Assembly: GCA_964418425.1 (NCBI GenBank)
Contig: CAYQLT010000052.1
Location: 1 to 18,677 of the forward strand
Reading direction: 5' to 3'
From: CAYQLT01 sp964418425
Lineage (GTDB): Bacteria > Bacillota > Limnochordia > Limnochordales > Geochordaceae
Length of the DNA: 18,677 nt
Each line of letters opens with the position of its first letter. Position 1 is the stretch's first letter. Positions 1 to 7,081 of this stretch are shown one piece after another. Both the position numbers and the translations under genes were made by a program. Below the pieces are notes generated by a model. It was given only the letters and a program-made list of their open reading frames with translations. It was not told the origin of the DNA and made no database searches.

Positions 1-144
1 CGACGGGCCTGTTCCCCCACCTCCCCGGCGAACTCCTGCCTGCCCGGAGCCCCTGTCCTCGCCTCGCCATCTTCCGGGCGTCGCGCTCAGTTGCCTTCCG
101 ACATCCAACGGGTGGTAGTCCAAGGAGCGCCGGGTCGGGCGGAG

Positions 145-357
145 ATGTCGCATTTCGACTTTCTGGCGCAGCGGTTCATCGACCTTGTCTTGATGGAGCC
201 CGGGCGGCCGTACGAGATCAACGGCTACTGCACCGTCACGGCTATCCCGCTCGCCATGGAACGCACTTACGCCTTTCTCTTCGAAGCCGTCGGAAGCATC
301 CCGGACGGCCAGGAGCGCGGAGGTATCGACGAAGACGGGCATCGGGTGAGGCTCTGA
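145..357 (+). CDS. Small hypothetical protein (possibly the 3' end of a longer gene)
   Basis: This short frame encodes 70 residues from the ATG at 145. I do not recognise the family. Codon use from 145 onward is typical of real genes here, with G or C at most third positions, and the residues look like a folded protein (FDFLAQRFIDLVL, then YEINGYCTV and a hydrophobic AFLFEAV). The frame stays open back to base 1, so the piece could instead be the tail of a gene that begins outside the window. However, residues encoded by 1-140 are rich in Pro, Ser and Arg and look non-coding. AAGGAG at 122-127 lies 17 bases before the ATG, which is too far to be convincing. It ends 128 bases before the DinB gene. 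No function is proposed. Confidence 0.4.
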   Translation: MSHFDFLAQRFIDLVLMEPGRPYEINGYCTVTAIPLAMERTYAFLFEAVGSIPDGQERGGIDEDGHRVRL

Positions 358-472
358 GATGGAAACCCCCCTGCCTGTCAACCGCAGGACCCGAGCGTCC
401 GACGCCGTATGCATGGCAGCGCCCCCAACCCTGACCAAGGCCCGGGTGCCGCTGTCTGAGAATGGCCAACCA

Positions 473-478
473 GGGAGG
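473..478 (+). promoter_or_regulatory. Ribosome binding site that decides the DinB gene start
   Basis: GGGAGG lies 7 bases before the GTG at 486. The in-frame ATG at 462 lies upstream of it and has no comparable site, so GTG 486 is the better start. Confidence 0.6.
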
Positions 479-485
479 TCCGGTC

Positions 486-971
486 GTGGCTATCACGGCA
501 ACCACACTGGTGGACTGGCTGGAAGCGTCATGGCAACACGCCTATCACACGCCCATCGCCAAGGCCATCGAGGGCCTGGCGGTGGCCCAGGCTTTCTGGA
601 GGCCGGCCCCGGAGCGGCACTCCATCTGGCAAAACGTCATGCACATGGCATACTGGCGGGAGTACTTCATCCGGGCACTGGAGGGCGATCCTACCTTTCC
701 CACGCAGGCCGAACTGCAACACCACAACTGGCCCGACCATCCCGACCCCGCGGATGAAGCCGCGTGGGCGGCGGCCCGGGAGCGGCTGGCGGCCACACAG
801 GAGCGTCTTGTCAGGCTCCTGCGCTCGTTACCGCAGGAGCGTCTCGACGCCCCGGCGTGGAGCGATGAGTCGGTGGCGCAGGCCATCATGTACTACATGC
901 GCCACGACAGCTACCACGTCGGCCAGATCATGCTGCTGCGGGCGCTGCAGGGGCTTGCGCCCATCGACTGA
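486..971 (+). CDS. DinB superfamily protein (putative metal-dependent thiol transferase fold)
   Basis: Encodes about 161 residues, the usual size for the DinB/YfiT-like four-helix bundle superfamily. The superfamily's three metal-binding histidines can be placed: H53 in VMHMAYWREYF, and H140 and H144 in MRHDSYHVGQIMLLRAL near the C-terminus. Members are soluble cytoplasmic proteins. Some act as thiol-dependent S-transferases (for example with bacillithiol or mycothiol) and many have no known role, so the substrate is open. The GTG start at 486 is chosen for the GGGAGG site 7 bases upstream; starting at ATG 462 would add eight residues. The gene stands alone: the 283 bases after it (972-1254) hold no gene I can support, only GC-rich sequence with fortuitous open frames. 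Confidence 0.8.
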   Translation: MAITATTLVDWLEASWQHAYHTPIAKAIEGLAVAQAFWRPAPERHSIWQNVMHMAYWREYFIRALEGDPTFPTQAELQHHNWPDHPDPADEAAWAAARERLAATQERLVRLLRSLPQERLDAPAWSDESVAQAIMYYMRHDSYHVGQIMLLRALQGLAPID

Positions 972-1254
972 CCCGCTCTCCGGAACGGCCGACGGGTCGG
1001 ACCCATGCCCGCCGCCTCAACCGCTTCCAAGATCCGCCCGGGACACGCACACGCTGGCCGTCCTGCCCGGCGGGAAGGCCAGGCAGGCGAGGCTCGGCAC
1101 ACGCTCGCCACCGCGGCCGGAGCGAGCGGCGGCCGAGGTGGGACAGGATGTCGGTGCCGGGCAGCGAACCCAACCCCAGCGGAGCGGAGAGCCTGCGTCC
1201 AAATCGCGGCGGATAGCCTCCTCTACACCCCGACGGAAGGAGCGCCGGCACCGC

Positions 1255-3270
1255 ATGCCCCGCTGGAGCTTCGAGCTTCCCCCCACGACCGTCGAGGAGA
1301 TGCTGCGCTGGCGGCGCGTGGACGAGCTTCGGGAGCTTGCCCGCCACCTGGGCATCAAGCCCCCTCCCCACAAGGAGTCCGTCGTCGTCGCCCTCGGCCG
1401 GGAGCTTCGGGGCGAGCGTCTGCCGGTCACCCTGGGACGGCTGGGCCGGCTCCAGCAAGCGGCGCTGGCCCAGGCGGTGCACTCCGTCGAGGGAAAGGTC
1501 GACTGGTTTCAGTTCGAAGCCCGACACGGAGCAAGCGCCCGAGAGGTTCACCGGGGCCTGCTGGAGCTTTTCATGGACGGGCGCGGCTATGTGCCCCGCG
1601 ACCTTCTCCGGGCCCTGCAGGCCCTGCTTCCTGAACCTTCCCGACCCCCACTCCCCACCGCCGGCCCCCTCGAGCCGGGCCGGGCCGAGCAGGAGGGGCT
1701 CTCCATCTTTCTGGCAGAGCGCGCGGCCCCCCGGGACCTCTTCACCGTCCTGGCCCTCACCGAGGCGGGCCGGCTGCGGGTCGGGGAGAAGACGAAAACC
1801 CTCTCCACGGCCTCGGCCCGGGAGCTTTGTCCGGCCCTATCCGGCGGCGACTACTTCCCCATCGACTGGACCCCGAATCGCTATACCTCGCCCATCGGCC
1901 CGATCCGTGGCTTCGCCTGGGCGCTGTTGATCCAGGAGGCTCGCCTGGCCAACGCCGAGGGCACCCGCCTCTACCTGACCCAGGCAGGCAAGAAGGCCCT
2001 GGCAAGCCTGCGAGCGGCCACCATTCCTCAAGGCGCCCCCGGCGGCCGGACGGCCAAGACCTCGGCCAGCCAGGCGGCCAGTGGCGCCCCTGGTAGCGGT
2101 TCGGGCCCGCCCGCCCTGCAGGCCTCTCTGGCCCGGGCGGCCGCACCGGTGCTTCAGGAGATCTGGGAGTCCTGGCTGGGGGCCGACTTGGATGAGTTCT
2201 CCCGGGTAGAGGCCATCCGAGGGCGGGGCAGCAAGGGCGGGCGCCACATGACGCCTGCCGCCGAGCGCCGGGACGCCATCGCCGACGCCCTCGCCGAGCT
2301 GCCGGTGGGCGAGTGGGTGGCCTTCGACGACTTCGACCGCTACGTGCGGGCAGCAGGGCACCTGTTTGCGGTCAGCCGGGAGCCGGCATACCTGTACATC
2401 GGGGAACTCCAGTACGGTTCCCTGGGTGGCTACGGCCTCTACGGCGCGTGGCGGGCCGTCGAGCGCCGCTATCTGATGGCCTTCTTGTTGGAGTATGCGG
2501 CCAGCGTGGGCATCATCGACGTGGCGTACCGCTACCCCGACCAGGCGCCTCGAGACTTCGACGATCTTTGGGGCACCGACCACTTACCGTACCTCAGCCG
2601 CTATGACGGCCTCGCCTACCTGCGGCTGACCCGCCTGGGGGCGTGGTGCCTGGGGGTGAGCGAGGCCTACGAACCCCCGGGCCTATCCGAAGCGCCGGCC
2701 AAAGCGGCGGCAGGCCGCCCGCAGGCTGCTTGCAAGGCCCCGCTGGCGATGGACGGCCAAGGGCGCATCGTGGCAGCAGGCGAACTTTTACCGGCCGACG
2801 TCGTCTTTGTGGACCGCTTCGCCCGGCGGCTCGAACCCTCCCCCGCCTCCCGGCGCAGCGCCGAGCGCGGCGGTGGCCGGCAATCCTTCTCGTCAGCCGC
2901 AGGCCCCCTGGCCTGGCAACTGGACCGAGAACGCCTGCTTTCGGCCGCCGAAGCCGGGGTCGACCTGGCCGAGGTCCGGGCCTTCCTCAAGGACCGCACC
3001 GGCGCTGCGCTGCCCGAGGAGGTGGCCTTCCTCCTCGACGAGGTGGAGGAGGCGGTGCGCCGGATCCGGGAGGTCGGCAGAGGCATCATCTTTGAGGCGG
3101 CCGACCCGGACCTGGCCCAGCGCCTGGCCTCCGACGCCGCCCTCGCCCGGCATGTGGTCGCCGTCACCGGGCGCCACCTGGTCGTCGAGGAGAGGGGGGC
3201 CACCGCCTTTCGCCAGCGCCTGCGCAAGCTGGGGTTCGGCGTATCGGGCTTGCCGGGCGGCCAGCTGTAG
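1255..3270 (+). CDS. Helicase-associated (XPB/Ssl2-type) domain protein without a helicase motor
   Basis: Encodes 671 residues from ATG 1255, with GGAAGGAG at 1235-1242 (spacer 12). The frame is open further upstream to 754, but that part overlaps the DinB gene in another frame and lacks coding character. Residues of about 1-52 contain a SAP-like segment (ELRELARHLGIKPPPHKES). The last 130 residues match the helicase-associated domain of XPB/Ssl2-like proteins: LAWQLDRERLLSAAEAGVDL, then a leucine-rich stretch, then RHLVVEERGATAFRQRLRKLGFGV at the end. Walker A and DEAD/DEAH motifs are absent, so it is not itself a helicase. In many actinobacteria and some Firmicutes such proteins are stand-alone or pair with an XPB-type helicase; DNA binding is inferred only. 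Two low-complexity Ala/Gly/Pro/Ser linkers (coding roughly 2030-2130 and 2830-2890) separate the folded parts. It converges with the glutamate dehydrogenase gene. Confidence 0.72.
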   Translation: MPRWSFELPPTTVEEMLRWRRVDELRELARHLGIKPPPHKESVVVALGRELRGERLPVTLGRLGRLQQAALAQAVHSVEGKVDWFQFEARHGASAREVHRGLLELFMDGRGYVPRDLLRALQALLPEPSRPPLPTAGPLEPGRAEQEGLSIFLAERAAPRDLFTVLALTEAGRLRVGEKTKTLSTASARELCPALSGGDYFPIDWTPNRYTSPIGPIRGFAWALLIQEARLANAEGTRLYLTQAGKKALASLRAATIPQGAPGGRTAKTSASQAASGAPGSGSGPPALQASLARAAAPVLQEIWESWLGADLDEFSRVEAIRGRGSKGGRHMTPAAERRDAIADALAELPVGEWVAFDDFDRYVRAAGHLFAVSREPAYLYIGELQYGSLGGYGLYGAWRAVERRYLMAFLLEYAASVGIIDVAYRYPDQAPRDFDDLWGTDHLPYLSRYDGLAYLRLTRLGAWCLGVSEAYEPPGLSEAPAKAAAGRPQAACKAPLAMDGQGRIVAAGELLPADVVFVDRFARRLEPSPASRRSAERGGGRQSFSSAAGPLAWQLDRERLLSAAEAGVDLAEVRAFLKDRTGAALPEEVAFLLDEVEEAVRRIREVGRGIIFEAADPDLAQRLASDAALARHVVAVTGRHLVVEERGATAFRQRLRKLGFGVSGLPGGQL

Positions 3271-3297
3271 CGGCGCCGGCGCCGTCTTCCGCCCGGC
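3252..3297. terminator. GC-rich hairpin between convergent genes
   Basis: GCCGGGCGG (3252-3260) pairs perfectly with CCGCCCGGC (3289-3297). The space between contains a 14-base perfect palindrome, CGGCGCCGGCGCCG (3271-3284). It sits exactly between the two convergent stop codons, so it may end transcription from both sides. It has no U-tract, so intrinsic termination is uncertain. Confidence 0.4.
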
Positions 3298-3329
3298 CAG
3301 CCCCGAGCGGTCTGGCTCGCACGCCCGCC

Positions 3330-4652
3330 TCAGACCCCCACGCCCCGCAGGCGCACCGCCTCGGCGACCCGCCGGACGGCCACGGCCATGGCCGCCGTGC
3401 GCAGGTCGGTTCCCCGTTCTTGCGCGGCGGCCCAGACCTCGTCGAAGCTCTGCCGCATGCGGCGATCCAGCTCTTGGTTGACCTGCTCCTCCGACCAGAG
3501 CCACCCCTGCAGCCCCTGAACCCACTCGAAGTAGGAGACCGTCACCCCGCCCGCGTTGGCCAGGATATCAGGGACGACGGTGATGCCCCGCTCGAACAGG
3601 ATGGCATCCGCATCGGGCGTGACGGGGCCGTTGGCGCCTTCGGCCACGATCCGCGCCCGAATGCGGTCGGCGTTTTCGGCGGTGATGACACCCTCCAGAG
3701 CGGCGGGAACCAAGATGTCGCAGTCGACTTCCAGGACGTCGCCGGGCGGGGCGCTTGTGGCTCCCGGAAAGCCCTCCAGGCTTGCGTGCGCCCTCTTGTA
3801 TGCGATGAGCTCCCGTACGGAAAGCCCGGGGTCATGACGAAGCGTCACCCGGGAATCGCTGACCGCCACGATCCGCCCTCCCATCTGCTCCAGAAAGAGC
3901 GCGGCGTAGCGGCCCACGTTGCCGAAGCCCTGCACCGCCACCCGGGCGCCCTGCAGCTCCAACCCGATGCGGCGGGCTGCCTCCTGGACGCAGATGGCGC
4001 ACCCCCTTCCGGTGGCCTGCTCCCGGCCCGGGCACCCGCCCAGCTCCAGCGGCTTTCCCGTCACCACCGCCGGCACCGGCCGGCCCTCGCGCATGCTGAA
4101 CGCATCCATGATCCAGGCCATCACCCGGGAGTCGGTGTAGACGTCCGGTGCGGGAATGTCACGCTCGGGGCCGAGGATCATGCTGATTTCGGCCGTGAAG
4201 CGCCGGGTGAGCTGCTCCAGCTCCCGAGCGCTGAGGCGTTTTGGGTCGCAAACCACCCCGCCCTTGGCTCCCCCGAAGGGAAGGCGCATGACGGCGCACT
4301 TCCACGTCATCCACATGGCCAGCGCCGTCACTTCCTCGAGGGTCACGTCGGGGTGGTAGCGGATACCGCCTTTGGCAGGGCCTCGAGCCATGCTGTGCTG
4401 CACCCGGTGGCCCGTGAACACCTGCACCCGACCGTCATCCATCCGCACAGGGATGGAGACCGTCAGGATCCGCTGCGGGCGCCTGAGCACCTCCAGCATC
4501 TCGTCATCCAGGCCCACGACCTGCGCCGCCCGGTTGAGTTGCGCGAGGGCCGCCTCGAGGGGCGACGACGAGCCCGGGGAGGCTCCATTGGGCGCAGCCC
4601 CGGCGTGGGGTCGGGGAGTATGTGGGGTCGCCATGCTACGAATGGTGTGCAC
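3330..4652 (-). CDS. gdhA: Glutamate dehydrogenase (Glu/Leu/Phe/Val dehydrogenase family)
   Basis: Encodes about 440 residues and catalyses the reversible oxidative deamination of glutamate to 2-oxoglutarate and ammonium with NAD(P). Family landmarks are all present: GPAKGGIRYHPDV (91-103), the catalytic lysine in GGAKGG (K130), PAPDVYTD (167-174), TGKP before the nucleotide-binding half, the Rossmann motif GFGNVG (242-247), and AEGANGPVTPDAD (337-349). Length is normal for the hexameric class. Three in-frame starts are possible. GTG at 4652 is preferred because GAAGGAG (4661-4667) lies 8 bases upstream; ATG 4658 is only 2 bases from that site and ATG 4634 is 26 bases away. A homologous leucine or phenylalanine dehydrogenase is less likely given the length. 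It is divergent from the RpiR-type regulator and may be co-controlled. Inference: it disposes of the glutamate made by the neighbouring catabolic operon. Confidence 0.93.
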   Translation of the reverse strand: MHTIRSMATPHTPRPHAGAAPNGASPGSSSPLEAALAQLNRAAQVVGLDDEMLEVLRRPQRILTVSIPVRMDDGRVQVFTGHRVQHSMARGPAKGGIRYHPDVTLEEVTALAMWMTWKCAVMRLPFGGAKGGVVCDPKRLSARELEQLTRRFTAEISMILGPERDIPAPDVYTDSRVMAWIMDAFSMREGRPVPAVVTGKPLELGGCPGREQATGRGCAICVQEAARRIGLELQGARVAVQGFGNVGRYAALFLEQMGGRIVAVSDSRVTLRHDPGLSVRELIAYKRAHASLEGFPGATSAPPGDVLEVDCDILVPAALEGVITAENADRIRARIVAEGANGPVTPDADAILFERGITVVPDILANAGGVTVSYFEWVQGLQGWLWSEEQVNQELDRRMRQSFDEVWAAAQERGTDLRTAAMAVAVRRVAEAVRLRGVGV

Positions 4653-4660
4653 TCCCATCG

Positions 4661-4667
4661 CTCCTTC
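4661..4667 (-). promoter_or_regulatory. Ribosome binding site of the glutamate dehydrogenase gene
   Basis: Read on the minus strand this is GAAGGAG. Its 8-base spacing to the GTG at 4652 favours that start over the ATG codons at 4658 and 4634. Confidence 0.55.
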
Positions 4668-4776
4668 GAACCACAGGTAAGAGGATGCCACGCACCTACG
4701 ATGGGAGAGCGGAAATTCCTGCAAGACCCTGGAGAAGGATCGGGCCCCGCGGCGTCGAACCGGGGGTGGCAGGTAA

Positions 4777-4790
4777 ATGAAACGATTCAT
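4777..4790. promoter_or_regulatory. Candidate operator dyad between divergent genes
   Basis: ATGAAACGATTCAT is a near-perfect 14-base inverted repeat (ATGAA and TTCAT arms around a central CG; only the central A/A pair breaks symmetry). It lies in the 156-base space between the glutamate dehydrogenase and the RpiR-type regulator, 19 bases before the regulator's ATG. It is the most AT-rich part of an otherwise GC-rich region. MurR/RpiR proteins bind short dyads of this kind as dimers, so autoregulation and control of both divergent transcripts is plausible but unproven. Confidence 0.35.
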
Positions 4791-4808
4791 ATTCGGTGGT
4801 CTTGGATA

Positions 4809-5720
4809 ATGGGCGATTACGGATCCCCCTCTTCGGGGGAACAACCGCTGCCGCGGCCGGTGAGCCGAGAGGAGCTGGAAGAGCTTCTCCGCCGCCGGGA
4901 AAGTGGGTTTTCGCCCGCCTTCCGGCGGATCGCCAGCTTTCTTCTGGCCGACTACCAGCGCGCCTCTTTCATGACCGCCTCGGAGCTGGCCAGGGCCGCC
5001 GGAGTCAGCCAGCCGTCCGTGACGCGGTTCATCTCCTACCTGGGGTTTGACGGGTACGCCCGCTTCCAGCGCACCCTGCAGGCCATCGTGCGCGGGGAGA
5101 TGAAGGGGCCCTCCCGCCTGTGGGGTATGGACGGCAAAGTCTCGGGTGATGTGCCGTACGCCGGCCTGGTTCGGGAGGAGCTCGAAAACCTGTCCCGCCT
5201 GGGAGACACCCTGGCCTCTCAGGCTTTTCGCGACGCAGCCGCAAGTTTGGCAGACGCCCGAGAGATCGTGGTCGGCGGATTTCGGGCCTCCCTTGCCCTG
5301 GCCGAATACACCGCCTTCTTTCTCGCAAAGGTACATCCTCGCGTACGCGCTTTCACCCGGGCAGACAGCCGCTCCTGGGAGGAGTTGAGCCGGCTTGAGC
5401 CGGAGGGCTCGTGCCTCTTGATGTACGCGTTTCCCCGGTACGCCATCGAAACTCTCGAGTTTCAGCGTTTCGCCCGCTCCTTGGGGTTTTCGGTGGTGCT
5501 GGTGACGGACAGCTCCCTTTCTCCGCTGGCGCGCCACGCCGACTGCACCCTGGTGGCTCCGGTGGCGTTTCGTTCCCTGTTCGACTCGTACTGTGCGCCC
5601 ATGGTGCTCGCCAACGCGCTGATCCAGGAGGTGGCGCGCCGTCACCCCGAGCGCACCGAGGCGATGCTGCGTCGCTTCGAGGAACTCGCCGAACAGCGCA
5701 AGCTGTTCGTGGCTCTGTAG
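4809..5720 (+). CDS. MurR/RpiR family transcriptional regulator
   Basis: Encodes 303 residues, standard for this family. The N-terminal HTH-6 domain covers about residues 25-100, with the recognition region ASELARAAGVSQPSVTRFIS (57-76) followed by LGFDGYARFQRTL. A C-terminal SIS (sugar-isomerase-like) domain covers about 130-270, with the core strands REIVVGGF (151-158), SCLLMYAFPR (201-210) and GFSVVLVTDSSLSPLA (226-241). SIS domains in this family usually sense phosphosugars, but several members control amino acid, purine or histidine catabolism. ATG 4809 is chosen because the family's N-terminus begins near there; ATG 4701 in the same frame would add 36 atypical residues. The ribosome site is weak. 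The gene heads the co-directional cluster and lies 70 bases before the M20 hydrolase, so it probably controls that operon. Its last codons fall in an 18-base tandem repeat. Confidence 0.9.
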   Translation: MGDYGSPSSGEQPLPRPVSREELEELLRRRESGFSPAFRRIASFLLADYQRASFMTASELARAAGVSQPSVTRFISYLGFDGYARFQRTLQAIVRGEMKGPSRLWGMDGKVSGDVPYAGLVREELENLSRLGDTLASQAFRDAAASLADAREIVVGGFRASLALAEYTAFFLAKVHPRVRAFTRADSRSWEELSRLEPEGSCLLMYAFPRYAIETLEFQRFARSLGFSVVLVTDSSLSPLARHADCTLVAPVAFRSLFDSYCAPMVLANALIQEVARRHPERTEAMLRRFEELAEQRKLFVAL

Positions 5721-5776
5721 ACGTCCGTGGCCCTGTGGATGTTCGTGGCCCTATAGACGGTCGTGGCGCTGTTGAC
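5705..5776 (+). repeat. Four-copy 18-base tandem repeat at a gene junction
   Basis: The units are GTTCGTGGCTCTGTAGAC (5705-5722), GTCCGTGGCCCTGTGGAT (5723-5740), GTTCGTGGCCCTATAGAC (5741-5758) and GGTCGTGGCGCTGTTGAC (5759-5776). The core CGTGGC is constant. The first unit contains the end and the stop codon of the regulator gene, and the last abuts the ribosome site of the next gene. It looks like repeated duplication of the gene's end. Confidence 0.85.
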
Positions 5777-5777
5777 G

Positions 5778-5784
5778 AGGGAGG
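5778..5784 (+). promoter_or_regulatory. Ribosome binding site that decides the M20 hydrolase start
   Basis: AGGGAGG touches the ATG at 5785, which leaves no spacer for that codon. It is 6 bases from the GTG at 5791 and 18 from the ATG at 5803, so GTG 5791 is the most likely start. Confidence 0.55.
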
Positions 5785-5790
5785 ATGGCA

Positions 5791-7038
5791 GTGGCATCGG
5801 GCATGCGGGTCAACGCCGCCCGCCTTCTGGCGGAGATCGAGGCCTACGCCGCCATCGGAGCCACGCCCGGCGGAGCCGTGCACAGGCCCGCCTTCTCCGA
5901 GGCGGACCGGGCAGCCCGAGAGCGGCTTTTGCGCAGTTGGAAGGCTTTAGGCCTTTGCGTACGCTGCGACCCTGCCGCCAATTTGTTCGGCAGCTTGCAG
6001 GGGCATAAGCCCGGGCCGGCCCTTTGGGTGGGCTCGCATCTGGATACGGTTCCGGAGGGCGGGCCCCTGGACGGCGCCCTGGGGGTCCTGGCCGCCACCG
6101 AAGTTCTCCGATGCCTGATCGAGGCGGGTTACCGCCCCCAGCACCCCATCGAGGCCGTCAACTTCACGGCCGAGGAGCCCAACCCGTACGGCCGCTCCAC
6201 CATCGGCAGCCGGGCGGTGGCAGGCAGGCTTCGCCCCTTTGAGCTCGAGTCGGCGACGCCGGAAGGGCGCACGCTCGCCGAGGCGCTGCGCTCGGTGGGC
6301 GGCGACCCAGAGCGTATCGAACAGGCTCGCCCGGCCCCCGGCCAGGTGGGGGCGTTTGTGGAACTGCACATCGAGCAGGGCCGGCGGCTGTTCGATGCGG
6401 GCATCCCCGTGGGCGTCGTCTCGCAGGTGACCGGCCTCCGGCGCCTGGGCGTGCGCATCGTAGGCGAGGCCAACCACTCGGGAACCACCTCCATGGCCGC
6501 CCGACGGGATGCTCTGGCGGGCGCCGCCGAACTCATCCTGGCGGTGGAGGCCAAAGCCCGCCAGGCAGGAGAGCCGGCCGTCGCCACGGCCGGACGTATG
6601 GAGCTTTCCCCCAACGCGCCCAACATCGTGCCGGGACTCGTGGAGATGACGGTGGAGCTGCGCTCCCCGGATGGATCGCAGCTGGAGGCCCTCACCGAGG
6701 AGATCCGCCTGGCCGCCCGGGCCATCGGCCAGCGGCGGCGGCTGGACGTGGAGCTGACGCTGGTGGCCGATACGCCCCCTGTGGAGTTCGACGCGCAGGT
6801 GCGCCGGGTGCTCCGATGGGCGTGCGAGGCGGCGGGCGCCCCGTGGCTGGAGCTGCCCTCCATGGCCGTCCACGACGCCGCGCACATGGCCGCCGTGGCG
6901 CCGGCGGGGATGCTCTTCGTGGCCAGCCTGGACGGCAAAAGCCACGTGCGGGACGAACGGTCGGATCCCACAGCCGTGGGGCTGGCAGCCCAGGCCCTGC
7001 TGGAGGCGGTGGTCGCCCTGGACCAGAGCCTTCCCTGA
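5791..7038 (+). CDS. M20 family amidohydrolase (N-carbamoyl-L-amino acid hydrolase / allantoate amidohydrolase type)
   Basis: Encodes about 415 residues, a normal length for the hydantoinase/carbamoylase branch of peptidase family M20. These cytosolic dimers hydrolyse N-carbamoyl, N-formyl or ureido bonds with two metal ions. Expected metal ligands are visible: H83 in GSHLDTVPEGG, bridging D94 in PLDGALGV, the acid pair in AEEP (E128, E129), H193 in LHIEQG, and H361 in SMAVHDAAHMA, where the family usually shows SGAGHDA. The lid-domain motif NHSGTTSMAARRDAL (228-242) and the substrate-side GKSHVRDE (382-389) also fit. The exact substrate cannot be read from sequence. Next to urocanate hydratase, a role on N-formyl- or N-carbamoyl-glutamate-like intermediates is inferred; L-carbamoylases of this branch are known to tolerate N-formyl amino acids. 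It is followed after 43 bases by a second amidohydrolase of an unrelated fold. Confidence 0.87.
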   Translation: MASGMRVNAARLLAEIEAYAAIGATPGGAVHRPAFSEADRAARERLLRSWKALGLCVRCDPAANLFGSLQGHKPGPALWVGSHLDTVPEGGPLDGALGVLAATEVLRCLIEAGYRPQHPIEAVNFTAEEPNPYGRSTIGSRAVAGRLRPFELESATPEGRTLAEALRSVGGDPERIEQARPAPGQVGAFVELHIEQGRRLFDAGIPVGVVSQVTGLRRLGVRIVGEANHSGTTSMAARRDALAGAAELILAVEAKARQAGEPAVATAGRMELSPNAPNIVPGLVEMTVELRSPDGSQLEALTEEIRLAARAIGQRRRLDVELTLVADTPPVEFDAQVRRVLRWACEAAGAPWLELPSMAVHDAAHMAAVAPAGMLFVASLDGKSHVRDERSDPTAVGLAAQALLEAVVALDQSLP

Positions 7039-7081
7039 ACCAAAGCGGCGCGCGGCACGCAGGAGGGGAGACGGTGCGAGG

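Noticed and set aside
754..1254. Extension of the helicase-associated protein frame into the DinB gene
   Set aside because: It overlaps a recognisable DinB gene in a different frame and encodes Arg/Ser/Pro-rich sequence. The start at 1255 has its own ribosome site.
3420..4808. Upstream extension of the RpiR-type regulator frame
   Set aside because: It is antisense to glutamate dehydrogenase, and the family N-terminus is reached at ATG 4809.
4653..5645. Upstream extension of the glutamate dehydrogenase frame on the minus strand
   Set aside because: It lies antisense to the RpiR-type regulator and shows no dehydrogenase features. The well-spaced ribosome site at 4661-4667 marks the true start.
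5705..5776. Tandem repeats considered as a CRISPR array
   Set aside because: Units are 18 bases and directly adjacent, with no spacers and imperfect copies; no cas gene is nearby.
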